A stretch of 64,000 nucleotides of DNA from Posidonia oceanica (taxonomy: Eukaryota; Streptophyta; Magnoliopsida; Alismatales; Posidoniaceae), in NCBI GenBank assembly GCA_037176725.1, contig JAZBRS010000029.1, forward strand, positions 128,373,001-128,437,000, in the 5' to 3' direction. The stretch's first letter is position 1; each line of letters opens with the position of its first letter. A model generated the notes under the pieces. The model did no database searches and was not told the DNA's origin. It was given only the letters and a program-made list of their open reading frames with translations. The position numbers and the translations under genes are program-made. Below, in pieces: positions 34,706 through 46,800 of the stretch.

Positions 34706-36240
34706 TCAGACACCAGGACCAGGGGTGTGCCCCGATGAGCTCCCGGCACCTGGGAACAAGAGAGCACCAGGTGGAACCTCGTGGATGGGCCAAGTCTCGT
34801 CAATATGATTCTCATACTCTGCAGTGTAGCTAGAACCATTCATCATAGGGATCTTGTTTGAGTAGATGCAGCGATGCAGCATGCGAGCCAGCTCAGTAGT
34901 CATCACAGTAGAGCAAATTGGATATTGCTGATAGAAGGCCAGCATCGGGTCTTGCTCAAATACATCTTGGCAGTAGCCGAATAACCGCATCACCTGGATG
35001 GGATGATACTCCACACCTCTAGTAAACCCAGGGAGAACAAGCAGCCACATGTCACTATCGTTGAAGAAAACAGCGAAGGCTCCGCAACGGCAGGAATGAT
35101 GCGCCAGGTCACCGAATCCTTGGTCAGGGCCTCCAGCACACAGTGGACATCACGGACACAAGGGATGGTCCGAGAGTGACCACTACGGCAGTATGCATCG
35201 AAAGGAGAGCGTTGAGGATGCATGATCTCTAACCCCATATGCGTAGCATGCCAAACGTGTTGAAAAACAAAGTCAGCTGAGTAGAGCAAGTGCAAAGCAG
35301 TGAACAGTAAACAGGGGTAGCAACTTATCACCTGAATCAGGGCACCACAGCCATAGAAGTACCGGCAGCGCCACAAAGCGTGATCCAAGGCGCAGTATGT
35401 CTCAGCCAGAATGACAGGGGCCAGATCTATTTGCCTAGTTACCATAGCTAAAGCAATCTCCGCCACCTCGATGGCGACAGTCATTCTACCATGACTAAAA
35501 ACCAGCTCCCCCAGAAAACGGAATCCGCAGAGCCACAGGTCATCGCCTAGCGTGGCACGCTTCTGTGCCACTTCGTCGAAGTACCTCAGATGAAGCATGG
35601 GCAAATCACCATCTCTGCAAACCAGGTGGCGGTTGCAGTCACTCGACCGGAGTTCGGTCAACAAGTTTAGCACAGACAGATAGGCATCACGCTGCATGAA
35701 GATTGCGGGCCCCTGCAGCCTCAACATGCTACAGATCCGCCTCACTTCCTCCAAGGTAGGAGTCATTTCCACCTGTCCAAAGCGGAAGACGTGATAGGCC
35801 GGCTTCCAGAACCGGGCAGCGGCACACAGCAAGTACCGGCTCACTTCCACATTAGCAATGCTCAGAAACTTTGTGGAAATGCCCCATGATCGCAGTCTCT
35901 CACAGTCTTCAACGGTTAGCATACCGATCCATGCCAGCAGAAGATCAGAGCACCGAGCAGTTGTTACCATGGTGGGAAAACCCTGCACAAAAAGAGAGGA
36001 AAAGCATGAAAACTCTCTAAAAATCATGTAGGATCCTGTACAATGCAAGGGCTAACACAGGTCTAGCCAAGAAGAGTGGAAAAGACAACACTCACCATGA
36101 CCGGCCGACCCTCCAAATCCAGCGGAAGCACTGCCTCGACGCCTGGATGAAAGCAGAAGAAGAGCAATGGTGGTGGAGAAGCAGCTTGAGCAATACCTGT
36201 GTAGGAGCAGAGCAGAAGGCGGGAGAACCAGCACGGCCAT
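34706..36240 (-). pseudogene. Antisense DUF7745-like gene inside the giant element
   Basis: Read opposite to pol. A first, mostly untranslated exon (ending 36096, CATG|GTGAGT) and a second exon starting at 35982 (TTTGTGCAG|GG) leave an ATG at 35970 with good context. The protein starts MVTTARCSD and contains LEEVRRICSMLRL, RFLGELVFSHGRM, VAIEVAEIALAMV and LAPVILAETYCALDHA. The last is the PAILAET motif of DUF7745-type proteins, found with plant-mobile-domain proteins in plant transposons. The frame shifts near 35.1 kb; the rest (MWLLVLPGF...YHPIQVMRLFGYCQD) is in another frame to 34706. Function is unknown. The assignment rests on motif memory and is less firm than that of the mobile-domain genes. 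Confidence 0.6.
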
Positions 36241-36692
36241 CTCGTGAGCAGAGCCTGCAGCGAATGGGTTCCTGTCAGTAGACTACAGAGCGACCCTTTC
36301 TGGCACGGAAATCCACCGAATCTCTACGGCGATAGGGAAAAGCAGTACAGCTGGATGCATATATACAGCGTCAAAGACAGACGTGTAATGTCAGCGACAA
36401 CTTCAGGCGCGGAAAGCCGACGCGAAGTGCAGTTTACAGACAATTAGCCAGAACAACCTGTTTGCTTCCCAAAAGGGGCCAGAACGCCCAAATACCTGTG
36501 GAAAAGCTGTGTAAACATCACAAACACATTCCAGGACCTGTTTTGAGCACTTAAACATACACCAGACTATTTTGTGACAAAAATTTGCATATATTGGATA
36601 TTTTTGCTCAAAATTCAAGATATTACAGTTTTTCTTTCAAGTTTTTACATATAACTTGAATCAGCAAAAATGGGTGATGCATCTCGATCCCT

Positions 36693-39600
36693 CTACTCCT
36701 CCCACGAGCTGTGCTCCTTGTTGGAGCTGGGATCCTCTCTCCTGGCCCTCTTGGCTGTAGTACGGGCTACCTTGTGGGTTAGCCTTCTGGAAATCCTTGC
36801 AGCCCGAGCCCGTGAAGCAACAGGTGTGGAGGTACCAACGTCCTCGCCACTGGACCTGTCCTCCTCCTCGTGCTCCACAGAGAAGTCCTTGTTGCTGGCC
36901 TTGTTCATCTCCCTAGCAGGATCTCTACCCTGGGAAACAGAAAGCAGAAACAAAGTTAGAGCAGGGGAAGCATTTTTAACATGATATTTGCATAAACAGT
37001 TAAAATGCAAACCTCCAAGCCAGCCCGCCATCTCGCTGCCTGTAGAGAAAAAAATTGTCAGAGCCAGTAAAGAGCAGAAATGTATCTTAAATGCGGAATT
37101 AACAGGGTTTTTACCTCTTTCTCCCTCATATCATCATAGAAGGCCTTGAAGACCTCCTTGAAGCCCTGCAAAAGCCAGCAACTCAGTCAAAACAGATATC
37201 AAGCAGTTGCGTATCAGAGCAGATGACATATATAAGGTCATTTGTCATACCTTAGCCCAATCAATGCTGTACCACATCCTGCGATGTGCCTCCCTTAGTT
37301 CCTCAGGGAAGAGGAAGGGTTTCCCAACTAGGCGGAACCAATTCTGATAATCATTTGAATCCATCCCACGGTGGAGATATTTGGGCAGACGCTCACGAGC
37401 AGCAGCAGTCGCCACATGAGCCCTCGCTCGAGTGTAGGCCACTGACCCCATGTCAGTAGGAGGAGGCAGAGGAATGCAGAACTCGTTAGCCATTTGGTGA
37501 CGAACCTGCTCTGGGAGGTAGAACGCAAACTTCCTCAGACAGTAGAACCTGATTTGACTCTCCCTCAACTCCCGTGCTGAGTTCCAGGGAACCCAGTCTA
37601 ATCCCTCGAACTCCTCGAAGGGACGGAGCCAGATCTGAATCAGCAAACAAGCAAACTAAGTCAGAGGCTAGCAAGAACAGCAGTCATTTACAGAAATTAA
37701 AGAAAGCGGAGAGGAGTGGACTTTCGTCCTCCAAGCGTTGAAGGTCCAGCAGGTATCTGTACACCTCGTAGCTAAAGATGCCCGAGGCTAGCCTGTGGTC
37801 AAGCTCACACCACTACCGCGGAAGGGGAAGCATCTCAGGACGTAGCCGGTAAAAATAGTGGCCCCGCACTGTGTGCTCTATCACCCAATATTGTCAAAGA
37901 AGAACAGAGGAAGTCAGAACAATTCTCAAATAACAGTATTACACTTAACAGAAGTCAGAACTTACCGTGAGCAGGGGGTATAGACCAACATATGAGTGTC
38001 GTCCTAGCTGAACGACGCTGTCCAAGCTGCAGAGCAGCCAAGCATAGCTAGCTCCGCCCCAATCATACATATCTAGACGGTCCAAGTCTGCTAGGTAGAT
38101 CAGGCAATCGGCGTGCACACAGTATCCTGAAGCGTCACAAAAGATCAGGTAAATCAGCTCCAAAAGAAAGTGCCGCAGTACGAAGTGCGACTGCCTTGAA
38201 CCAATGGCCAGCTCGGGCCACAACTCTGTCCAACTGCGAAGCCAGGAGAGCTGGAAGCTGCACTTCGACTGGTTGTTCCTAGGAGGCACTATCCCCAGCA
38301 AACCAGGTGCCATGGAAAAGCCCTGCGTCGTCTTGCCCACTATGGGCTCTCCTCCAAAGTGCAGACCCGTCAGCAACGCCTAGTGCTTAGGCAACACCGT
38401 CATCTCCCCGTACGGGAAGTGGAACGTGTGTGTCTCATGCCGCCATCGCTCCGCAAGGGCCCGAAAGAAGAGATAGTGCCCGTGGATGGCAGGAATCCGC
38501 AGGAAGCTACCAAAAGGAGTATAATGCAGTAGGAACTCGCGCAAATGCAGAGGTAGGTGCCTAAAATGCTCCAGCATCAGTGCCCAGTGGCACCTCATCA
38601 TCCGGGTGGCATCCCCAGCCTACAAGAAAAAGCATTAGGATCAGCTACTCATTAATCAAAATGAAGGATAGCTAAAAATGAGGAAGCACACTTATCGGGA
38701 AGTCCTCCCTCTCACAGATGTGACCGGGATCCAGCAGACGCCCCCCGTAATTCCCTCGCTCCTACAATTACAACTCACAAGTTAGAAAACAGAGGCATTT
38801 GAGCAGATAACAGCTTGAAACAAATTGCCATTAAAGCTTACCTCCTCGAGGATGATTGGCGGGACCGGTCCAGCAGGCTCCTCTGACACGCTCAGAGTCC
38901 TCGAGGTCGGGTAGCTCGATGTGGAGGCCCAAGAGCTAGAGGCACCGCGGCTCAAAGCCCGAGAACCGCTCGCAGCTCTAGAACTAGAAGCGCCCCGACT
39001 CGGAGCCCAAGAGCTGGAAACACCCTGACTCGTGGCCCGAGAAGTGAAGGCACCCACTGTCAAAGTACGGGAACTAGAGGCCCCCTGACTCAAGGTCCAA
39101 GAGCTAGAAGTGCATGCCCGTGAAACCCAAGGACCCTCCGGGGCGAAGTCATGCCTCGACTGCCAAAAACAGAGCCGTCAGTGTAGAGTATTTTCACAGT
39201 TAAAGTCTCAGAAGATACTAGCAGGTAGAGTAGTGGCATTCACTATAAACAAGCATGGAAAATTGCAGAAAGCACCCTAGAAGCGGGTAAATCACAGAAA
39301 TGTGCAGATCATGGCATGGATTGCTAGAAAGTTGCAGAATTCACATAGAGCAGTGGAATTCATTATAAACAAGCATGGAAAATTGTAGAAAACACCCCAA
39401 AAGCAGGTAAATTGGGGAAAGCACCCTAGAAGTGGGTAAATTGCAGAAAATTTGCAAATTTCGCAAGATCATGGCATAAGTTGCTAAAAGATTACAAAGT
39501 TTGCATGGATCATGGCATAGTTTGCAAGCACAGTGTGAAAATTGCCAGATAACCCTAGAAATGGGTAAATTGCAGAGTTTGCCAAAGTTGCACGATCCCA

Positions 39601-40841
39601 CCAGAATGTGGCAAGCGTTGCAAAACATGGCAAAGTCATTGAACCATGGCAAGTTAACAAGCTAGCATGGTAAATTAAATAGTTGTAAAATTGCAAAAAT
39701 TTTCACAGTTATTACAAATTTGCAAAGACTGCACAGTTATTTGCAAAACTTGCATAGTTATTGCCAAAAGCAGGTAAATTGGGGAAAGCACCCTAGAAGT
39801 GGGTAAATTGCAGAAAATTTGCAAATTTTGCAAGATCATGGCATAAGTTGCTAAAAGATTACAAAGTTTGCATGGATCATGGCATAGTTTGCAAGCACAG
39901 TGTGAAAATTGCCAGATAACCCTAGAAATGGGTAAATTGCAGAGTTTGCCAAAGTTGCACGATCCCGCCAGAATGTGGCAAGCGTTGCAAAACATGGCAA
40001 AGTCATTGAACCATGGCAAGCTAACAAGCTAGCATGGTAAATTAAATAGTTGTAAAATTGCAAAAATTTTCACAGTTATTACAAATTTGCAAAGACTGCA
40101 CAGTTATTTGCAAAACTTGCATAGTTATTGCAAAAAAAAAAAATGGCACGGTTTCAAAATTACGTAGATATTGCAGTTTGTTCTATTTTTTGCAAAAAGT
40201 CATGACAGAAAGCATGGACATTTGCAAGAAAATCACAAAATATGGCAAAATACAGTAGCAGTATCCAATATGAAACTTCGAACAGCAAAAATGCAAGCAT
40301 ACAGTCATAGAACAGTAGCATACAGACATCAAAATCAAGCAAAAAGCTAGCATGGCATTCTGGTTCAAGATGAACATCAAGGCATATAGAGGGGATGAGG
40401 AGAAGGGTGGCCTACCTCGGCGGAGATCACCGGAGAATCGCCACCAGCCACGTCGCTGCCGTTGACCACGGCCTTCCCCCGTGCGTCACTCCCAATCACA
40501 GTCTGAGCACCGCCAGACCCAATCGAGGAGCCACTACCCCCAGCCGCCGCAAAGATTGTCTGCGCATCGTCGCTCCTACGCCTTGGAGCACTCCCAGCCA
40601 CTGCCGAGCTTGCCCTGCTTCGCGCGCTGCCGCCGCTAGCCGCAGGGCCGGTCGCCTGCACATGACTACCCCGCGAGCCGCCCCCGACTGGCGAGCCACT
40701 CCTTGCATCATCACAGCTGGCAGGGCTGCCCCCCGAGCTGCGCCCTTTCGCATCGCCGTCGCCGCCCGCGGAGCTTCCCCTCGCGGCACCAGCGCCCTCT
40801 CCTGCAGCACCACCGTCCGACATCCTCGTCGCCAAAGCCAC
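36693..40841 (-). pseudogene. Antisense nine-exon plant-mobile-domain gene in the giant element
   Basis: Proposed exons: 40823-40416, 39159-38842, 38761-38690, 38619-37966, 37875-about 37724, 37634-37251, 37165-37115, 37039-37013 and 36929-36693. Where both borders are clear, exon lengths are multiples of three and introns begin GT and end AG (for example GAG|GTAGGC, GAG|GTAAGC, AAG|GTATGA, GAG|GTAAAA and TTTTGCAG|GG). The protein has a Gly/Ser/Ala-rich start, a Ser/Arg-rich repeat region (exon 2), the plant mobile domain (LAERWRHETHTFHFPYGEM, LRHFLLELIYLIF, LADLDRLDMYDWGGASYAWL), and a basic C-terminus that could be a nuclear signal. Two in-frame TAG codons (38382-38380, 37815-37813) and a weak fifth donor argue it is damaged. 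Role unknown; such domains occur in transposons and in a few silencing-related host proteins. Confidence 0.75.
39399..40130. repeat. 367-bp tandem duplication inside intron 1 of the antisense gene
   Basis: 39399-39765 and 39766-40130 are nearly identical, beginning AAAAGCAGGTAAATTGGGG. Both are part of a larger stretch rich in GCAAAATTGC-like words (39.2-40.3 kb). Confidence 0.85.
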
Positions 40842-41012
40842 CGAGAAGAAGGAGGAAGAGTTGAAAGGAAGTGGAAGAGACAGGAAGGAGAGAGTTCATG
40901 CAGAGGAAATGAAATGAAAAATAAAATGAAAGGAGGAAGATTGGTTTTGGAAAAAAAATTAAAACCAAACATTTCATTTACATTATTTCGTTTGCATAAA
41001 GTTTGCAGTTGA

Positions 41013-42134
41013 AGAAGAATTAGATGATTGAAAAGGTAGTTGCATTGCCAACAGTTGCATTTTTGGGTGGGACCTACCAATTTAGAAATTCTCCAGCAAG
41101 TTGGGATAGCATCTCTCCACGTACACAGTGCCATGCACAGATTTAAAATGCAAATTACCCAGTGAAATTGCGATTTGGTCCCCGAACTTATGCAAAATTG
41201 CACACAAGCCCTTGGCATAAGCAAAATTGTAAAGCAAGTCCCTACGGTCGTGATCACAACCCAAGACCGGCAAAATTGCTTAAAAACCCCTAAGGGGGGT
41301 AAATTGCAAATAGGCCCTCAAGTTTCGCAAAATGCCAGAACAGCAACCAACAGTTAGAAGAGGTGCCAAGTCATGGTCAGTATCAGTGCATCAGTTGCAA
41401 ACGCACCCAGAATGAGTAGCAAAGCAGTGGAGTTAGCAGAATGGCAACACACTCCCTCAAATTTCAGAAACTGCAATCAAGCCCTTAGCTTTTGCAGAAG
41501 CATTGGAATAACCCAAGTCTCGGGCAAATTTCTTATCAGCACCCCTCGAAATCTTGAGGATGGCACCCCCCAACCTTGCAGGGTTGCAAAGTCAGAAAAC
41601 TTTTAGCAAAAATCACCGTACGGGAAAATTACAGAAAAGTCCCTGTAGTTTCCCAAAATTTCAGAGTCTGATCGGATCAATGCTGGACTCATTCAGAGCA
41701 GCCTCTCCACAGAGGACGCAGCCATCACATTCAGCATTTGTCCTCAAGACCGACAGAAATTGCCATGCGCACCAGACAGAAAGGTTACATTTAAGCCCCT
41801 ATCTTTCCCGTGGAACAGTAGAATTTACCTCAGAGCACTCTGCACAGCCTTGGGCACGGTCATGAGAGCCACCTCAGTCTGATACACCTTTCAGAGCATC
41901 AGACAATCAGTCAGAAGCACAAGAGACCCTTGGATTGGGTAAATTACAGTAGCACCCCTGTAGTTCAACTTAAGTGCATAGATGCTCCTCAGCATAGAAG
42001 CCGCAGCCGCTCCCTCGGGCTAACAACCCTAACTGTCACGGGATCGTCTACGGACCTCTACCATATCGCCGGATATTGGTATTCTCGTTATCTTCGCGGT
42101 CGATAAGTCCGAAACTTATCACATTTCAGCCCTT
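41013..42134. other. Upstream of the antisense gene: gene-free
   Basis: Degenerate GCAAAATT...CCCC units resemble the antisense of the GCATGTAGGTCC units in the LTRs. A UTR segment (42005-42120, GATAAGTCCGAAACTTATCAC) resembles the 3' UTR repeats at 7.9 and 50.1 kb. Any promoter of the antisense gene would lie here; I see no clear TATA box. Confidence 0.4.
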
Positions 42135-43814
42135 TGCGTGCCTCTTCGGAGCCTCGCTTGCCTTGTCTCCTCGTTCCCTAGATGAGGACAAGCCTTTTTT
42201 TACTTGCCTCTTCGAAGCCTCGCTCGTCTTGTCTCCTCGTTCCCTGGATGAGGACAAGCCTCTTTTTGCGTGCCACTTCGGAGCCTCGCTCGCCTTGCCT
42301 CCTCGTTCCCTGGACGAGGACAAGCCTCTTTTTGCGTGCCACTTCGGAGCCTCACTCGCCTTGTCTCCTCGTTCCCTGGATGAGGACTAGCCTCTTTTTG
42401 CATGCCTCTACAGAGCCTCGCTCGCCTTGTCTCCTCGTTCCCTGGATGAGGACAAGCCTCTTTTTGCATGCCTCTTCGGAGCCTCGCTCACCTTGTCTCC
42501 TCGTTCCCTGGATGAGGACAAGCCTCTTTTTGCGTGCCTTATCGGAGCCTCGCACGCCTTGTCTCCTCGTTCCCTGGACGAGGACAAGCCTCTTTTTGTG
42601 TGCCTCTTCGGAGCCTCGCTCGCCTTGTCTCCTCGTTCCCTAGACGAGGACAAGCCTCTTTATGCGTGCCTCTTCGAAGCCTCACTCGCCGTGTCTCCTC
42701 GTTCCCTGGATGTGGACAAGCCTCTTTCTGTGTGCCTCTTCAGAGCCTCGCTCGCCTTGTCTCCTCATTCCCTGGACGAGGACAAGCCTCTTTCTGCATG
42801 CCTCTTCGGAGCCTCGCTCGCCTTGTCTCCGCGTTCCCTGGACGAGGACAAGCCTCTTTCTGCGTGCCTCTTCGGAGCCTCGCTCGCCTTGTCTCCTCGT
42901 TCCCTAGACAAGGACAAGACTCTTTTTGCGTGCCTCTACAGAGCCTCGCTCACCTTGTCTCCTCGTTCCCTGGACGAGGACAAGCCTCTTTTTGCGTGCC
43001 TCTTCGGAGCCTCGCTCGCCTTGTCTCCTCGTTCCCTGGACGAGGACAAGCCTCTTTCTGCGTACCTCTTCGGAGTCTCGCTCACCTTGTCTCCTCGTTC
43101 CCTGGACGAGGACAAGCCTCCTTTTGCGTGCTTCTTCGAAGCCTCGCTCGCCTTGTCTCCCCGTTCCCTGGACGAGGACAAGCCTCTTTCTGCGTGCCGC
43201 TTCGGAGCCTCGCTCGCCTTGTCTCCTCGTTCCCTAGACGAGGACAAGCCTCTTTCTGCGTGCTCTTCGGAGCCTTGCTCGCCTTGTCTCCTCGTTCCCT
43301 GGACGAGGACAAGCATCTTTCTGCGTGCCTCTTCGGAACCTCGCTCACCTTGTCTCCTCGTTCCCTGGATGAGGACATACCTCTTTCTGCGTGCCTCTTC
43401 GGAGCCTCGCTTGCCTTGTCTCCTCATTCTCTAGACGAGGACAAGCCTTTTTCTGTGTGCCTCTTCGGAGCCTCGCTCGCCTTGTCTCCTCGTTCCTTGG
43501 ACGAGGACAAGCCTCTTTCTGCATGCCTCTTCGGAGCCTCGCTCACCTTGTCTCCTCGTTCCCCGGACAAAAACAAGCCTCTTTCTGTGTGCCTCATCGG
43601 AGCCTCGCTCACCTTGTCTCCTCGTTTCCTGGACGAGGACAAGTCTCTTTCTGCGTGCCTCTTCGGAGCCTCGCTCGCCTTGTATCCTCGTTCCTTGGAC
43701 GAGGACAAGCCTCTTTTTACGTGCCTCTTCGGAGCCTCGCTCACCTTCTCTCCTCGTTCCCTGGATAAGGACAAGCCTCTTTTTGTGTGCCTCTTCGAAG
43801 CCTTGCTCGCCTTG
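42135..43814 (+). repeat. 66-bp hairpin tandem array, main block
   Basis: About 25 units of 66 bp run GACGAGGACAAGCCTCTTTT-TGCGTGCCTCTTCGGAGCCT-CGCTCGCCTTGTCTCCTCGT-TCCCTG. Each unit can fold as TCCTCGT-tccctgg-ACGAGGA. Because 66 is a multiple of three, long frames of 22-residue repeats appear in all frames on both strands; none is a credible gene. The array is interrupted at 43815 by a solo LTR and resumes at 49542. Confidence 0.9.
43810..43814 (+). repeat. Target site duplication CCTTG, left copy
   Basis: CCTTG here and at 49542-49546. It arises inside one array unit (GCTCGCCTTGTCTCC). Confidence 0.85.
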
Positions 43815-46800
43815 TGTTGACACCCCATCTTGGCAGGCTTGGACCACTTGGAGCCCTCCTAGTGATTGCTGGACTCAAACCCAAACCAAACCAAACCCTA
43901 ACCCTCTGCTTTACCCTTCAAAACCAAGCAAACTTGACCTAAGCCTTTACCCCTCTTCCCAAGCTCAAAACCTAACCAAAATCCATAGGAAAACCCACCA
44001 ACACCCACTTAGCAAACCTACCCATGAACTTAGAAAATCTCAAACTTAGACCATTCCCAAAAACCCTAGAAAACCTAGGCAAAACTCCCCTTCTTCTACA
44101 CCTTAAAACCCCTCCAAAACCTTCTTAGAATCAAACCAAAACTTCAGAACCAACACCTCAAATCCTAGACTGCCCACTCACCAATTTTCATCCCATTCCA
44201 AGACCTTTAAGACCTCCATTCACCCAAATTATCCTTTTCTCTCTCCGGGATTATCATTTTCTCTCTCCTCTCTCTCTCCTGATTATCATCTCTCTTTTCA
44301 TCCCTTTCTTACCCTTTCTCTGGTCTGGCTGTGGGCCCCCTCTGTGCTTCTGTCCTTCCTCTATCTTGTCCCTATTTTTACTTTATTTTTAGCATTTTTT
44401 CTGAATTTTAGCAATCATTTTCCTCCAACCTATCTCTTTTCCTTTTATCTCCCTCTTTTTTCCATTTCTTTCCTCCTTCTCTTTTCCTTTTCTCTCTTTT
44501 GAAAAAATCCATAAAAACCCCTAAAAATCTGTAAAACCCCAAAACATAAAAGAAACAAATCAGAACCCTAAGAAAAACAATTAAAAAACATTAAACAAGC
44601 AATTAAAAACCTAAACTTAACTAAATCAAGCTAAAAGGAAAACCAAGCATGTAAGCTAAAAAATGCAAAACAAATCAAAAGAAAACACTGAAAAATCAAG
44701 AAAAAAACTAAAATGAAATCAAAACCCACCAAGAGTAAAAACCCCATCAGAAGAATTAAAAAACAAACCCTAAAAAGAAGAATCAAAAAACAAACATTAA
44801 AACAAGTAATTAAAGAAGCAAAAGACTTAACCTAACAAACCTAAGAAAAAACAAATTAAAAAACTTAATTAAAAGGAAAAGAAAAACACATTTAAAAGAC
44901 CTAAAAACACCTAATCAGACAAGAGAAACCTAACTAAAAACATCAAGAAAAATCAACAAATAAAAATCAAATATAACTCAAAAAGACTTAAGAAAAGAAA
45001 ACCCTAAGAAGACTAAGACTTAAAAACCTAAAACCAATCCTGATTAATATGAAAATAAATCCTAAAAAATCCTAATCAATGTCCTAAGTATCTAACAAGG
45101 GAAACACAATTTTTAAAACAATTTAAAAAAGGTTTAACAAACACTTAATCAAGTGAAAACTAATTAAAAGCAAAACCAAAGCCCTAAAACCCTAATCAAG
45201 CCCAAAACACATTAATCAACCCAAAATGGTCATTAAAAAATTTAATTAAAATCCTAATTCACATCACAACCTTTCTAATATTTTTATTTATTTTTAGTTC
45301 ATTTTTACTTATTTTATTTCCTTACTTTTCCCTCCTTTTCTTTCCCATTTTTTCTCTGCTGGGCCCAATCCAGCCCGTTTCTCTTTTTCTTTTATTTCTT
45401 TTCTTTTTTTCCTTCGGCCCACGGTCCGACCCAGCGCTCCTTCTCCTTCCTTCTTCTTCCTCGCGCGTCAGCCGGTTTTCCTCCCACGAGCTCGCTGCGA
45501 CAGTCTTCCCTCCACCCGTTCAAATTCAAGCATCCATCCCGTCGTCTACAGCAGCTCGCCGCTCCTCCTTCATCTCAGCGGCTTTCCCGGAGCCGGTCAC
45601 CTCGCCGTCTTCTCTGCTGCAGTGGCCGCCGCTGATTTCAAATTCTCAGCGCGCCAGCTGCAGCTCCTCCTCATTTTTAAGCCCGTTCCTCCTTCAATCC
45701 AATGTGAGCGAACCGTGTGACCTGAGTGAGCAATCAGTGAGAGACCAGCAGTTAGCAACCTGAGAGAGCCCAATTCCATAAGCAATTCCATCCATCTCTT
45801 CCATCTGAAACAGCCTTCCTCTTCTTCTCTGCCTCCTCCATTTTCAGCAGAAAGAGTGGCCAGAGAGAGTGGTCTGAGCGTCCACCTCTGCATCCCGGAG
45901 AGAGCCTCCAATTCTCCAGCCTCCCTTCAGCAATTCCCTCCCCTTCCTCTGCTAAAGTCCGCAGCAAACCTCCCTCTTCCCTTTCCAGCAAGCCAGACCC
46001 ACCTCAAGCCACCACACTCCTCCCAGTTGCTTCCCCAATCTCACCCAACTACCAGCCTTCATCTCCCGCCATCCCATTGCCTTTTCACCACCCAAAACCG
46101 CCCTGAAACTCCACCTAATCACCACTGCAAGCCAACACAACCCATTCAACAATTCCCTCCACTCCAGTCCGCAACTTTCTTCCAAACTCCACCCAGAGAT
46201 TCACTGAACCTCTACCTTTCCAAAGCACCCGACTTCGAACCTAACCACCCATCACAGCCTGCAGACTCCACTACAAACACCTTGCTTCACTTCTGACCAG
46301 AAATCCGGCCATCTCCCAAATCTCCTCCACGCTCTCCAGAAACCCAATCCAGCAATCCAGAACCGCTCCCTGGACCTCCAGCAACCTCCCGGAGGGCTCC
46401 ACTCCACCGGACGAGCAGCAACAGCCTCCCTCCATCTCCGGTTTCTTTCTGAGAACCCAAAAGCGCCGGATCTTCTGTCAAGCTGCAGAACCTCCGTCTG
46501 ATCGACCGAGAAGCACCAGAAGCACCCCCTGAGAAGATCTAGACCTTCGCGGGCAGCTGGCGATCGCCGCAGTGACCGGACAGACGCCGTAGACCAGCTC
46601 CAGCACTGCTGAGGTCGGGAGGACGCACCAGACACGCGAAAAGGTAATTCTTCACCTCCTCCGCTCTCTCTCCTCCCTCTACTGCTTTCCCGCCGTCCAG
46701 AAGCAAGGCTCCGGTCCTCCTGCTCCGTCCTCGACTCGCCGGTCAGTCCTTCTTCTCCGGCGCCAGCCTCCTGTCTCCCGGACGTTCCAGTCAGTGGAAC

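Noticed and set aside
36693..40841. Ordinary host gene that merely flanks a transposon
   Set aside because: It lies between the pol frame and the matching 3' LTR of one element, and the same arrangement recurs in another element. A host gene engulfed by two LTRs cannot be fully excluded.
42427..43820. Long open frames (up to about 430 codons) made of 22-residue repeats
   Set aside because: They arise because a 66-bp tandem unit lacks stops in several frames on both strands. No domain, no start context, and the array is shared with noncoding 3' regions.
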